Shown in pieces: positions 52,850 through 61,010 of a stretch of DNA of 64,000 bases. Position numbers and translations under genes: made by a program. The stretch's first letter is position 1. Each line of letters starts with the position of its first letter. The notes beneath the pieces were generated by a model that worked only from the letters and a program-made list of their open reading frames with translations, was not told the DNA's origin and ran no database searches. This stretch comes from Paenibacillus sophorae (GTDB lineage Bacteria; Bacillota; Bacilli; Paenibacillales; Paenibacillaceae). The stretch covers positions 2,046,001 to 2,110,000 of the forward strand of contig NZ_CP076607.1 of assembly GCF_018966525.1 (NCBI RefSeq), written 5' to 3'.

Positions 52850-52909
52850 TGATGCGGAGGCTGATAAATCGTTCCAAATGGAATACGTACTAATCGGTGC
52901 GAACATCAA
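52850..52909 (+). other. Possible structured RNA element resembling the 23S rRNA 3' end
   Basis: CTTGATG (left) and CATCAAG (right) can pair across this 60-base stretch, with an inner hairpin TTCCAAATGGAA. The stretch GTACTAATCGGT (52887-52898) resembles a segment near the 3' end of bacterial 23S rRNA, but the rest does not obviously match. It precedes a terminator. Confidence 0.3.
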
Positions 52910-52915
52910 GTTCAC

Positions 52916-52954
52916 ATAGAGCCGTCACATTAATTGTGGCGGCTCTATGCGTTT
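52916..52954 (+). terminator. Terminator after the GNAT gene
   Basis: ATAGAGCCGTCACA pairs with TGTGGCGGCTCTAT (one mismatch) around a five-base loop, followed by GCGTTTTTT. It closes the preceding unit. Confidence 0.85.
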
Positions 52955-53119
52955 TTTCGGATAAATATCCAAATTCCTCCGCTGCTGCCACATAAACTAT
53001 TTACAATTTTATTATCGCAAAATTTAAATAGTAGCCTTTTTACAGACTGTCTAATGTCTCGGAAAATGAAAGAATGCTAAGGTGTGATTAATTCTGACAA
53101 GCCTGATTTCCAGGTTAGT

Positions 53120-53149
53120 TTAACTGACATAAAGTTAACTGACATAAAA
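53120..53149 (+). repeat. Tandem 15-bp repeat upstream of the ABC importer
   Basis: TTAACTGACATAAAG is followed directly by TTAACTGACATAAAA. It lies about 105 bases before the start of the binding-protein gene and is a candidate operator or an iteron-like binding site. No -10 sequence was firmly identified nearby. Confidence 0.6.
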
Positions 53150-53254
53150 GGGAGCTAAGGGGTCAGCCTAATTTTCAGACAAAAGGGGGAAGGGTCGAAC
53201 TAAGGGTCAAATTCAGTCGTCTTTGCTTGCTAAACAAAATTAGGAGGCTTGTTA

Positions 53255-54580
53255 ATGAAGATGAAATGGGCTAAGACATTCTGGGTGTATTTGCTGGTGA
53301 CTGCGATGATTGGAGTCCTGTCGGCTTGCGGCCAACCGGAGAATACAGATACTGCCTCCAGTAACGCGGGCAATACGGAGCAGAAGCAGGTAGTACTTTC
53401 ATTCATGACAACCTGGTCGGAGTCAGATCCGTTTACAGGCGTCTATTATAAAAATGCAATGGCTTTCGAGAAAGCCAATCCGGATATTAAGCTGGATATT
53501 GAAACTATTCCTTACAATGATTATGGAGTCAAATTGAATACAACAGCGGCTGCGGGCAACCTGACCGACTTGATTCTGATGATCGGTGGGGGCTCCATGT
53601 TCGAACAGATCGCTCGTTCCGGTGCGCTGATGCCGATTGACGATATGATGGGCCACTGGAAGGAAGATTTTTTACCGTCCTCCAAAATTAAGGAATTTAA
53701 TGTCGATGGCAAGCAGTACGGGATTCCGGGCGAGGTTTCATATGCTACTGTCATTTATTACAACAAAAAAATACTAAAAGACGCGGGCTATTCCGAATTT
53801 CCGAAGACGTATGATGCTTTCAAAGCGATGGTGAAGGATCTGAAAGCCAAAAATATTACTCCTATCGCCTATGGCAATAAAACGGGCAGCGTCCTGTTGG
53901 CGTCTCTGCTTTCCCCTCTTAACGAAAGAATTTCGGGTTCCAGTCTTTATGCGCAAATCAAGTCGGGAGAACAGAAGTTTACCGGCCCGGAATTTATGAC
54001 CGCTCTGAAGGATATCAAGGAGCTTTCTGATATGGGAGCTTTTAACGTCGATCTTAACAGTATTGACAATGTCCAAGCCACCAATCTGTTCCTCTCCGGG
54101 AATTCCGCCATGTATATAGACGGCAGCTGGGGAGCGAAGCAAATTTCCAAAGACAAAGCCGCGGATTTGGAAGTAGGCTTCGCCATATTCCCGCAAATCG
54201 AGGGAGGCAAGGGCAGCATGTCCACCATGCCGGGCGGGACAAATCAGGGGGTTGTTCTGAACGCGAAGCTGGATGACGCCAAGAAGGCGGCGGCCGAGAA
54301 ATTCCTGCAATTCATGTACAGCGAGGAATCGTACCAAAATATTATCCGGGACGGAAACATGGTTCCGGCCAATGTGGAAGCGCCAGCGGATATCGATCCG
54401 TTGTTCAAAGAGATGACGGGTGTATTTGCTGATGTTAAGGAAGTTACTCCGGTATATGACATCGTGATGCCAGCCACCGTAGTCACGGCAACCAAGAACG
54501 GCCTTCAAGGACTGACTACCCCAGGAGGAAGCACTCCAGAGGCCGTAGCGGAGGAACTTCAGAAGGAATTGGGCCAATAA
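53255..54580 (+). CDS. Extracytoplasmic solute-binding lipoprotein (sugar/nucleoside importer)
   Basis: The protein has 441 residues from ATG 53255, seven bases after AGGAGG. The lipobox is GVLSACGQ. The binding domain matches the MalE/ABC carbohydrate family: SFMTTWSES, DIKLDIETIPYNDYGVKLNT, VDGKQYGIPGEVSYA and SMSTMPGGTNQG. The ligand is not sure; the linked nucleoside hydrolase suggests a nucleoside. The 15-bp repeat lies upstream. The two permease genes follow. Confidence 0.9.
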   Translation: MKMKWAKTFWVYLLVTAMIGVLSACGQPENTDTASSNAGNTEQKQVVLSFMTTWSESDPFTGVYYKNAMAFEKANPDIKLDIETIPYNDYGVKLNTTAAAGNLTDLILMIGGGSMFEQIARSGALMPIDDMMGHWKEDFLPSSKIKEFNVDGKQYGIPGEVSYATVIYYNKKILKDAGYSEFPKTYDAFKAMVKDLKAKNITPIAYGNKTGSVLLASLLSPLNERISGSSLYAQIKSGEQKFTGPEFMTALKDIKELSDMGAFNVDLNSIDNVQATNLFLSGNSAMYIDGSWGAKQISKDKAADLEVGFAIFPQIEGGKGSMSTMPGGTNQGVVLNAKLDDAKKAAAEKFLQFMYSEESYQNIIRDGNMVPANVEAPADIDPLFKEMTGVFADVKEVTPVYDIVMPATVVTATKNGLQGLTTPGGSTPEAVAEELQKELGQ

Positions 54581-54644
54581 TGTTCTTCGGGCGGAGGGCT
54601 GAACCTTGGGCTCTTCGCCTTCAATTCTATCGGAGGTACCGCAT

Positions 54645-55523
54645 ATGCAGATGTTTCTTCGCCACAAATGGATCATAGCCGCCGGCCTCATTCCAGCCGT
54701 GGTCATATACACAATGTTCTCGATCTATCCGATTCTGAGCTCCGTCTACTACTCCTTCTTCAAGTGGGACGGGTTCTCCCCGAAACAGTGGCACGGGCTT
54801 CAGAATTACATCAATTTGATCGAAGACGGCGTATTTTGGCAATCTATCCGCAACAACCTTTATTTCGTGCTCTTTTCGGTACTTGGGGAAATCCCGCTTG
54901 GCTTGTATCTGGCCATTATGCTCAACGGAAAGCTATTCCGCAAAGGCGGAATTTTCAGAACGGTCTTCTTCATGCCCGTGGTTATATCGACCATTGTCGT
55001 TTCCCTGATCTGGAATATGTTCTACAATTACCAATTTGGCCTGGTTAATACGGCGCTTCGGGCTGTCGGTCTGGATCATTGGGCTCAGAACTGGCTTGGT
55101 AATCCGGCGCTTGCCATCTTTGTGCTGTGCATTGTCGTCGTCTGGCAGTACACCGGGCTGTACATGGTCATTTTTCTGGCCGCGCTGCAAAATGTGCCGT
55201 CGGAGGTGCTGGAAGCAGCGGAGCTGGATGGAGCTGTCGGTATAAAAAGAACCTGGCATATCGTGGTGCCGATCATAGCGGACACGATTTTTGCTGCGGT
55301 GGTGCTATGCATAAGCGGAGCGCTTCGGGCGTTCGATTTGATCTATATCATGACTAACGGAGGACCCAGCCATTCCACGGAAGTGGGCGCCACTTATATG
55401 TTTACTCAAACATTCAGCTCGATGAAGTACGGTTATGGGAGCGCGATTTCCACAGCCATCATCATTATCAGCTTCGGCCTGATTGTCTTAAGCCAGTTCA
55501 TTTTGCGAACTCTGAAGAGGTGA
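54645..55523 (+). CDS. ABC transporter permease, MalF-like
   Basis: The protein has 292 residues from ATG 54645, eight bases after GGAGGT; the open frame begins at 54606. It has six helices. The permease motif lies in SEVLEAAELDGAVGIKRTW (EAAxxDGA), typical of the carbohydrate permease 1 of this family. It pairs with the next gene. No ATPase gene is present in the operon. Confidence 0.92.
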   Translation: MQMFLRHKWIIAAGLIPAVVIYTMFSIYPILSSVYYSFFKWDGFSPKQWHGLQNYINLIEDGVFWQSIRNNLYFVLFSVLGEIPLGLYLAIMLNGKLFRKGGIFRTVFFMPVVISTIVVSLIWNMFYNYQFGLVNTALRAVGLDHWAQNWLGNPALAIFVLCIVVVWQYTGLYMVIFLAALQNVPSEVLEAAELDGAVGIKRTWHIVVPIIADTIFAAVVLCISGALRAFDLIYIMTNGGPSHSTEVGATYMFTQTFSSMKYGYGSAISTAIIIISFGLIVLSQFILRTLKR

Positions 55524-55532
55524 TTCTTCTTA

Positions 55533-56375
55533 ATGGTACAACGACTGCGAACCAAACGGCCCCTTTCGGCTCATATGCACCGCTTTGTGCTTTTGCTGTT
55601 GCTCGTTATCAATATTTATCCTCTTCTTTGGATGATTCTCAATTCATTGAAAACCGAGCGGGAGCTGTCCACGAATCCGTTTGGAGTAGCCCGCGAGCCG
55701 GTCTGGAGCAATTATATTGAAGCGTGGAAAGTAGCGAAGCTGGGTCCGTATCTTGTCAACAGTATTATTGTTACTCTGTCCGCGGTAGTACTCACGCTGC
55801 TGGTTGGAGCCTTGGCCGCGTTCTTTCTGAGCCGGTTTGAGTTCAAATCCAAAGGCTTTCTGCTCGTCTATTTCACCTTCGGCATGCTGATCCCGATCCA
55901 TGCAACACTCGTTCCCTTATTCATTGAAATGCGCAGCCTGAATCTTATGGATAACCGGTTGACCCTGCTGCTGCCCTATACCGCTTTCAATCTGCCGATT
56001 ACCATATTCATTCTGGCCGGATTCATGAATGCCTTTCCTAAGGAAGTGGAAGAGGCCGGGATTATGGATGGCTGCAGCGTAATGGGCATTTTCGGGAGGC
56101 TGATTCTTCCTATGCTGACACCTGCGCTGGCGACAGCCTTCATCATTAATTTTCTGAACAACTGGAACGAATTTTCCTTCGCGCTGGTGCTGATTAACGA
56201 TGGAGCTTTAAAGACGCTTCCGCTCGGCCTGGCCAATTTTGCCGGTCAGTACAACCGCAGCTATACGCTGCAAATGGCGGGATTGACCATAGTTCTGGTG
56301 CCTACGCTTCTGTTCTATCTTTCTGTACAAAAATATTTGACCGCCGGGATGACCGCGGGAGCGGTCAAAGGATAG
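55533..56375 (+). CDS. ABC transporter permease, MalG-like
   Basis: The protein has 280 residues from ATG 55533 after GAGGTGA. It has six helices. The EAA motif is EVEEAGIMDGCSVMGIFG, and NWNEFSFALVLINDG follows, as in the second permease of these systems. It is 9 bases after the first permease. The pair should form the channel with a shared ATPase such as MsmX, which is not in the window. Confidence 0.92.
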   Translation: MVQRLRTKRPLSAHMHRFVLLLLLVINIYPLLWMILNSLKTERELSTNPFGVAREPVWSNYIEAWKVAKLGPYLVNSIIVTLSAVVLTLLVGALAAFFLSRFEFKSKGFLLVYFTFGMLIPIHATLVPLFIEMRSLNLMDNRLTLLLPYTAFNLPITIFILAGFMNAFPKEVEEAGIMDGCSVMGIFGRLILPMLTPALATAFIINFLNNWNEFSFALVLINDGALKTLPLGLANFAGQYNRSYTLQMAGLTIVLVPTLLFYLSVQKYLTAGMTAGAVKG

Positions 56376-56415
56376 CAGTGTCCGGTTCCGGACCAGCCTT
56401 GGAGTGAAGAGAATA

Positions 56416-57345
56416 ATGAAACGAAAAATAATTATCGATTGCGATCCCGGACATGACGACGCGATAGCGATCCTGGTCGCCGCGGCGCATCCCGATCTGG
56501 AACTGCTCGCTATAACCACGGTAGCCGGAAACGCGGAACTGGGGAAGACAACGCTTAACGCGCTCAAGGTGTGCGAAATTGCGGGACTAAGCGGGGTACC
56601 GGTCGCCCGGGGCGCTAGCAATCCCCTGGTAAGGAATAGAGAAGCCGCTTCGGAAATTCACGGCAATTCCGGCATGGACGGGCCCATGCTGCCCGATCCA
56701 CTGCTCCGGGAGACGGAAGAGCATGCCGTCGATTTGATCATCCGCATGCTGATGGAGTCAGGCGGCGACATTACCCTCGTTCCCGTAGGGCCGCTGACCA
56801 ATATTGCCATGGCGATCCGCCGGGAGCCGCGCATTGTTCCCAAAATCCAGGAAATCGTCCTGATGGGCGGCGGAACGTTCGGGAATTGGACACCGGCCGC
56901 GGAGTTCAACATTTGGGCCGATGCGGAAGCCGCTCAGGTCGTGTTCGGCAGCGGCGCTCCGGTAACGATGATCGGACTGGATGCTACCCATCAGGCGCTG
57001 GCGACTCCTGAGATTAACGAACGGATTATGGCAATCGCTAACCCGGTTGCCGGATTCGTAGGGGAGCTGCTCTCCTTTTTCGGAAAGACCTATAAGGAAT
57101 TCTTCGATTTCGATGCTCCGCCCGTACATGATGTGTGCAGCGTAGTCTACTGTATCGATCCGTCGGTGTTTGACTGCCGCTTCCTGAACGTAGCCGTCGA
57201 GACCAGAGGCGAGCTGAGCTACGGCATGACGCTGGTCGATATTCATGGTGTGACGGGCAGGCCGCCTAATACCACGGTTGCGCTAGGCCTTCATCACGGG
57301 AAACTGTGGGACATCATCATCGGCGCGCTGAGCCGCTACGAATAG
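56416..57345 (+). CDS. Nucleoside hydrolase (IUNH family)
   Basis: The protein has 309 residues from ATG 56416, eight bases after GGAGTGA. The calcium-binding start IIIDCDPGHDDAIAIL is the hallmark of the family, followed by GNAELGKTTLNAL and VMGGGTFGNWTPAAEFNI. The last part has FDFDAPPVHDVCSVVY. It cleaves the N-glycosidic bond of a nucleoside. The gene is the last of the operon, so import followed by cleavage is the likely pathway. The substrate (purine or pyrimidine) is not decided by what I can see. Confidence 0.93.
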   Translation: MKRKIIIDCDPGHDDAIAILVAAAHPDLELLAITTVAGNAELGKTTLNALKVCEIAGLSGVPVARGASNPLVRNREAASEIHGNSGMDGPMLPDPLLRETEEHAVDLIIRMLMESGGDITLVPVGPLTNIAMAIRREPRIVPKIQEIVLMGGGTFGNWTPAAEFNIWADAEAAQVVFGSGAPVTMIGLDATHQALATPEINERIMAIANPVAGFVGELLSFFGKTYKEFFDFDAPPVHDVCSVVYCIDPSVFDCRFLNVAVETRGELSYGMTLVDIHGVTGRPPNTTVALGLHHGKLWDIIIGALSRYE

Positions 57346-57665
57346 AAGGGATTCTGTGCCGCGAATTAATTGAAATAAAAAAAGGGATTTTCTTAAGGCT
57401 GTTGAAGATTATATAGTAGGTAAATTCTAGAATAACTTCTGGGGGGTCAATATGAAATTATTGTCCATCCAATCGGTGTAGGAATGTTCAGTGAGGAACA
57501 GTTCGACGAATGGATAAATGAAGCAAAAGGATTGCTGTTACATATAAAACAATGATTATTGGTACGAGTCACGCCGATAGCTCATTCAGAGGTAACGATG
57601 TATCCATAGCTCAATTAATAAAAAGAGAAATGTTTCTGCTACCGAAAACGATAAATAACGCTACT
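57346..57665 (+). other. Region without a clear gene
   Basis: Two short open stretches look protein-like: at about 57454-57555 (EIIVHPIGVGMFSEEQFDEW) and from ATG 57552 (MIIGTSHADSSFRG). They are in different frames and could be one small gene with a frameshift. I see no conserved motif and no strong start. This is the beginning of the decayed accessory patch. Confidence 0.3.
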
Positions 57666-57693
57666 AAAAGCAGCCGACCATTCGGTTGCTTTT
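57666..57693 (+). terminator. Hairpin terminator
   Basis: AAAAGCAGCCGA pairs with TCGGTTGCTTTT around a four-base loop (CCAT). It lies just before the phosphotransferase pseudogene. Confidence 0.75.
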
Positions 57694-57699
57694 AAACTT

Positions 57700-58589
57700 A
57701 TGGGCAGGAAAAAACGAGGATGGTTAAATCTTAAATGGAAAGTTACAACTGAATCAGGGCAATTTTTACTTAAACAATACAACAAGGAAAGATATCAATT
57801 ATATAATCAAGAGGAATTATTATTTGCATTCTCTCAGCAAGTTAGATTATACAACCAAGGACTTCCATGTCCCAATTTATTATCACATAATGAAACTATT
57901 TTACTTGATTCAGAAAACGGAGAACGTTTCATGGTGATGGAATATTGTCCGGGCTTATTAATTTCCCCAGGTAAAATCAACGTACATCAAATTTATGATT
58001 TGGGTCGTGTAACAGGTAAAATGCACCGATTGCTAAACGATGGGACACTTGGGTTGAAACCCCCCAAAAAAAATTTATTCCTCCAAGCCGTGAGAAGCGT
58101 CTAGCACATTGGAATTCGGTTTGGGAACAAGTAAAGGAAGTCGAAAAGGATCAGTTGCTTGCTGACATAGAAATACAACGCAGAGCAACTGAAGATATAA
58201 ATTTAGAAATACTCGAATCCCTTCAATTAGGATGGGCACATCGTGACTTATGGGTCGATAATCTTTTATTCAATGATAGCCAATTAACAGCAATTCTTGA
58301 TTTTGATCGACTTAATTATGATTATCCGCAACTTGACGTTGCCCGTGCCGTAATGTCATGTGCTTTAGATAATAGTTTGGATGTCTCCCTCGCTTCAGCG
58401 TTTATTGAAGGATATAGTGAGGAACGATCTGTGACGGAGGGTTATTTAACAAATTATGCTAACGAAGAAACGATAGGGAAGGAGCTTACCTGGCAGCATC
58501 TCTTTTTTTGTTCATCAAGTAACTGGCAGGATAATGGAGTAACAAACCGCTATATTATGGTAATATTGGATTACTCGCAATGGAGGTGA
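57700..58589 (+). pseudogene. Phosphotransferase (APH fold) pseudogene with frameshift and interrupted 3' end
   Basis: Two frames together make one kinase-like protein. The first (57700-58104) contains KWKVTTESGQFLLKQYN and GKMHRLLNDGTL and stops after a C6A8 run near 58061-58074. In the shifted frame the text continues IPPSREKRLAHWNSVWEQV into the second frame (58155-58589), which has the catalytic motif HRDLWVDN and ILDFDRL. The N-terminus is short for the family. The 3' end appears to continue at 59293-59376 after an insertion. Substrate unknown. A sequencing error at the homopolymer is possible but would not explain the insertion. Confidence 0.75.
58525..58543 (+). repeat. 19-bp direct repeat, left copy
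   Basis: GGCAGGATAATGGAGTAAC lies in the phosphotransferase frame (WQDNGVT). The same 19 bases occur again at 59294-59312. The repeats border a 750-bp segment that holds a small membrane gene and an IS110 remnant. Confidence 0.8.
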
Positions 58590-58623
58590 GTTAACCATAA
58601 TAAACGGACAGAGGTGGGGAGTC

Positions 58624-58887
58624 ATGAGAAGATCATTCTTAATAGCTGGATCAACTTTCTTATTATCCGGAACCTTACTATTTGGTATGGTATATTTGGC
58701 AATTGCAAACTATGTTCCACATATGACGGGATGGAGCGATCCTCCTGGAAAATTCTCATTGGCTCTGGATGCAACGATGCTGAGAGTACCCTATATAATA
58801 AGTATTTTGTTCATGGTTGTTGGTGCTATATTGTTTGCAGTTGCTATTTATAAGGAGTTAACGAATAAGAATTTAGAAGCACATTGA
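58624..58887 (+). CDS. Small two-helix membrane protein
   Basis: The protein has 87 residues from ATG 58624 after GAGGTGGGGAG. Hydrophobic helices at about residues 5-27 and 56-77 flank a loop with TGWSDPPGKF. AT-rich. The function and family are not recognised. It lies within the segment between the two 19-bp direct repeats, so it may have arrived with that segment. Confidence 0.6.
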   Translation: MRRSFLIAGSTFLLSGTLLFGMVYLAIANYVPHMTGWSDPPGKFSLALDATMLRVPYIISILFMVVGAILFAVAIYKELTNKNLEAH

Positions 58888-58914
58888 ACGACTACATCAA
58901 CAACTTACGCTATT

Positions 58915-59230
58915 CTTTAAAAAAGCTCGAGTCCTTCTCGCGTATGCTCGAAATAGAATGTTCATTTGTATGGTTATCCACGATCTAAAAAAGCCTGTCT
59001 GTGGCTTTCTTCTTTAGAAAATATCTAACCCGATAACAGGATTCATCTGATCTCTCCTTGATGTAAATTTACCGGCAGCCCCTATATATTTTCTTGTCGC
59101 TCCATAGCATCGCATATGATACGGGATCTTTGTCCCAACCGGCCTCAATCATGGTCATGACAAGTAAAGGTGAACATTATAGCTCTCGGGATCAAGTCCC
59201 ACAGGCAAGTACGTTCGACCCGGCTACCTT
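58915..59230 (-). mobile_element. Degenerate left end of an IS110-family element
   Basis: On the minus strand ATG 59046 starts MNPVIGLDI, the conserved N-terminus of IS110-type recombinases with the first catalytic Asp. A one-base frameshift and two stops follow. In the corrected frame SKEESHRQAFLDRG, PYK and TFYFEHTREGLELF can be read. Upstream of the start, 59047-59230 is non-coding with AAGGAG before the ATG. In the IS110 group this non-coding end encodes the bridge RNA that guides recombination. The rest of the transposase is absent. Confidence 0.65.
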
Positions 59231-59253
59231 AATCCTCTAAGCAAATGAAAAAA

Positions 59254-59280
59254 GGATCAACCAGAAAGAACTGGTTGACC
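59254..59280 (+). terminator. Hairpin, possible terminator or small RNA fold
   Basis: GGATCAACCAG pairs with CTGGTTGACC (one mismatch) around AAAGAA. It is preceded by GAAAAAA; no T run follows on the plus strand. On the minus strand the T run after it (TTTTTTC) would make it a terminator. Confidence 0.5.
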
Positions 59281-59293
59281 TCATAATACGAAG

Positions 59294-59312
59294 GGCAGGA
59301 TAATGGAGTAAC
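59294..59312 (+). repeat. 19-bp direct repeat, right copy
   Basis: This is identical to 58525-58543. After this copy the frame reads VLNFLLYLNRPPISRIDEMT and a stop at 59374-59376, which may be the original C-terminus of the phosphotransferase. Confidence 0.8.
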
Positions 59313-59423
59313 TGTATTGAATTTCCTGCTTTATCTAAATAGGCCTCCCATTTCGCGAATCGATGAGATGACTTGAGGATACATCGAATATAATAAGAAA
59401 AACAGATCATTGGGTGGTTATAA

Positions 59424-60494
59424 ATGAAGAGAATAATGTTTACTGGTGGTGGATCTGCGGGACACGTAACCGTAAATATCGCGTTGATACCAAAATTCAT
59501 TCAGGCAGGCTGGGCAACCGGATACATTGGGTCGGTGGATGGGATTGAAAGGCAATTAATTAACTCTAAATTAAATGTAAGCTACCACTCCATTTCTACA
59601 GGGAAGCTGAGACGGTATTTCGATTGGCAAAACGTTAAGGACCCTTTTAAAGTAGTAAAAGGAATTTTTGAGGCATACCAGATTATTAAGAAGCAAAAAC
59701 CAAACGTTGTATTCAGTAAAGGTGGATTTGTTTCCGTTCCCGTTGTTATTGGAGCGTGGTTGAACAAAATTCCCGTAATAATACATGAATCGGACTATAC
59801 CCCAGGGTTAGCAAATAGACTTGCAAGTCCATTTGCTAATATCATTTGCACCACTTTTCCGGAAACAGCTGCTGCTTTTAGTAACAATAAATGTCGCTAC
59901 ATAGGTCCCGTACTTAGAGATAAATTAAAACATGGAGATGCTGAACGAGGACGGATATTTACGGGGTTTTCCAAAATGAAAAAGCCCTCACTCTTGATAA
60001 TGGGAGGAAGCTTAGGAGCACGAAGGATAAACACTGTGGTTCGAGAATCCTTATTTCATTTAACTAAAAATTTCAGAGTCGTACATCTATGTGGAAAAGG
60101 CCAACTGGATCCCTCTTTATCTCATCCAGATTATCGCCAATACGAATACATAAACGAAGAATTACCAGATGTACTGTCTATGTGCGATCTTGTTATTTCT
60201 CGAGCTGGCTCTAACTCAATCTTTGAGTTTTTAGCATTAAAGAAACCGATGATCCTAATTCCACTTACTAAAGAACAGAGTAGAGGAGATCAACTTCTAA
60301 ATGCAGCTTCATTTGAGCGGAAAGGTTACTGCAAGGTTTTGCAGGAGGAACACTTAACTTCGAATTCTTTGATAGCTAATGTCAATGATCTGGCAGCAAA
60401 TAAAAAACTTTACGTTCAAAACATGGATAAATTTCAGCAGAGTGATGGATTAACACTTCTTTATAACTTGATTATTCAAACCGCAAAGAAGTAA
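59424..60494 (+). CDS. murG: MurG-like UDP-GlcNAc transferase (orphan)
   Basis: The protein has 356 residues from ATG 59424. The start MKRIMFTGGGSAGHVTVN and the motifs SKGGFVSVPVVIGAW, HESDYTPGLANR, MGGSLGARRIN and SRAGSNSIFEFLALKKPMIL match the MurG/GT28 pattern. MurG adds GlcNAc to lipid I to make lipid II at the inner membrane. Most bacteria have this gene in the dcw cluster, but here it stands alone and is AT-rich, so it could be a second or laterally acquired copy. Confidence 0.88.
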   Translation: MKRIMFTGGGSAGHVTVNIALIPKFIQAGWATGYIGSVDGIERQLINSKLNVSYHSISTGKLRRYFDWQNVKDPFKVVKGIFEAYQIIKKQKPNVVFSKGGFVSVPVVIGAWLNKIPVIIHESDYTPGLANRLASPFANIICTTFPETAAAFSNNKCRYIGPVLRDKLKHGDAERGRIFTGFSKMKKPSLLIMGGSLGARRINTVVRESLFHLTKNFRVVHLCGKGQLDPSLSHPDYRQYEYINEELPDVLSMCDLVISRAGSNSIFEFLALKKPMILIPLTKEQSRGDQLLNAASFERKGYCKVLQEEHLTSNSLIANVNDLAANKKLYVQNMDKFQQSDGLTLLYNLIIQTAKK

Positions 60495-60845
60495 TTTTTA
60501 TTCAGCTACCCTGAAAATTACTCATAGCGCAAGTCTAAAAAAGACAACACGAAACTAGGCGCAGCTTGAACAATTAAAAAAGCTGCGTCTACTTTGTTAA
60601 GTAAGGGATCGATCAGAACGCTTCGGAGTGCCAGCGTGACAGAAAAGCCAAAATTCTCAAGCTTCTAACCGTCTGTCTGACGATGGCGTCCTGGGGATGG
60701 AGTTTAGAAGTTCAGATGAAGAATCTGAGGAAATCTTTATGTTGAGCTACCCTGAAACTAACCATTACATAGGATGAAGTTAGCCAATTTTCATGTTTCT
60801 GTGGTGCCCCGAGAGGGGCATGGATGGCTAACGGAGAACGATAGT
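60495..60845 (+). other. Non-coding region with repeated motif
   Basis: No gene is supported. AGCTACCCTGAAA occurs at about 60502 and again at about 60744, each followed by similar bases. GCGCAGCTT (about 60559) can pair with AAGCTGCGT (about 60580). The pattern suggests remains of an insertion sequence, but no transposase coding is seen. Confidence 0.35.
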
Positions 60846-60851
60846 TCAATA

Positions 60852-60899
60852 AAACAGCGGCAGACTAGGACTTTATTTCGTCCATGACTGCCGCTGTTT
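60852..60899. terminator. Terminator downstream of the SDR gene
   Basis: AAACAGCGGCAG pairs with CTGCCGCTGTTT, with an inner pairing of AGGAC and GTCC, and A or T runs on both sides. On the minus strand the tail is TTTTATTG, so it probably ends the luxS-SDR transcript. Confidence 0.7.
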
Positions 60900-61010
60900 C
60901 GATTTTGGGGAAGTATAAGCTGCGTGCTTATCTATGTCCTGATATTTCTACGATAAACGGATACCCTCCTTCAGAGAGGACGGCGCAGCCGTTTCTTCTT
61001 GAGCGGCGTC

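Noticed and set aside
53774..54712. Antisense frame of 312 residues opposite the binding-protein gene
   Set aside because: The plus-strand lipoprotein is clear, and the antisense frame shows no ribosome site or domain.
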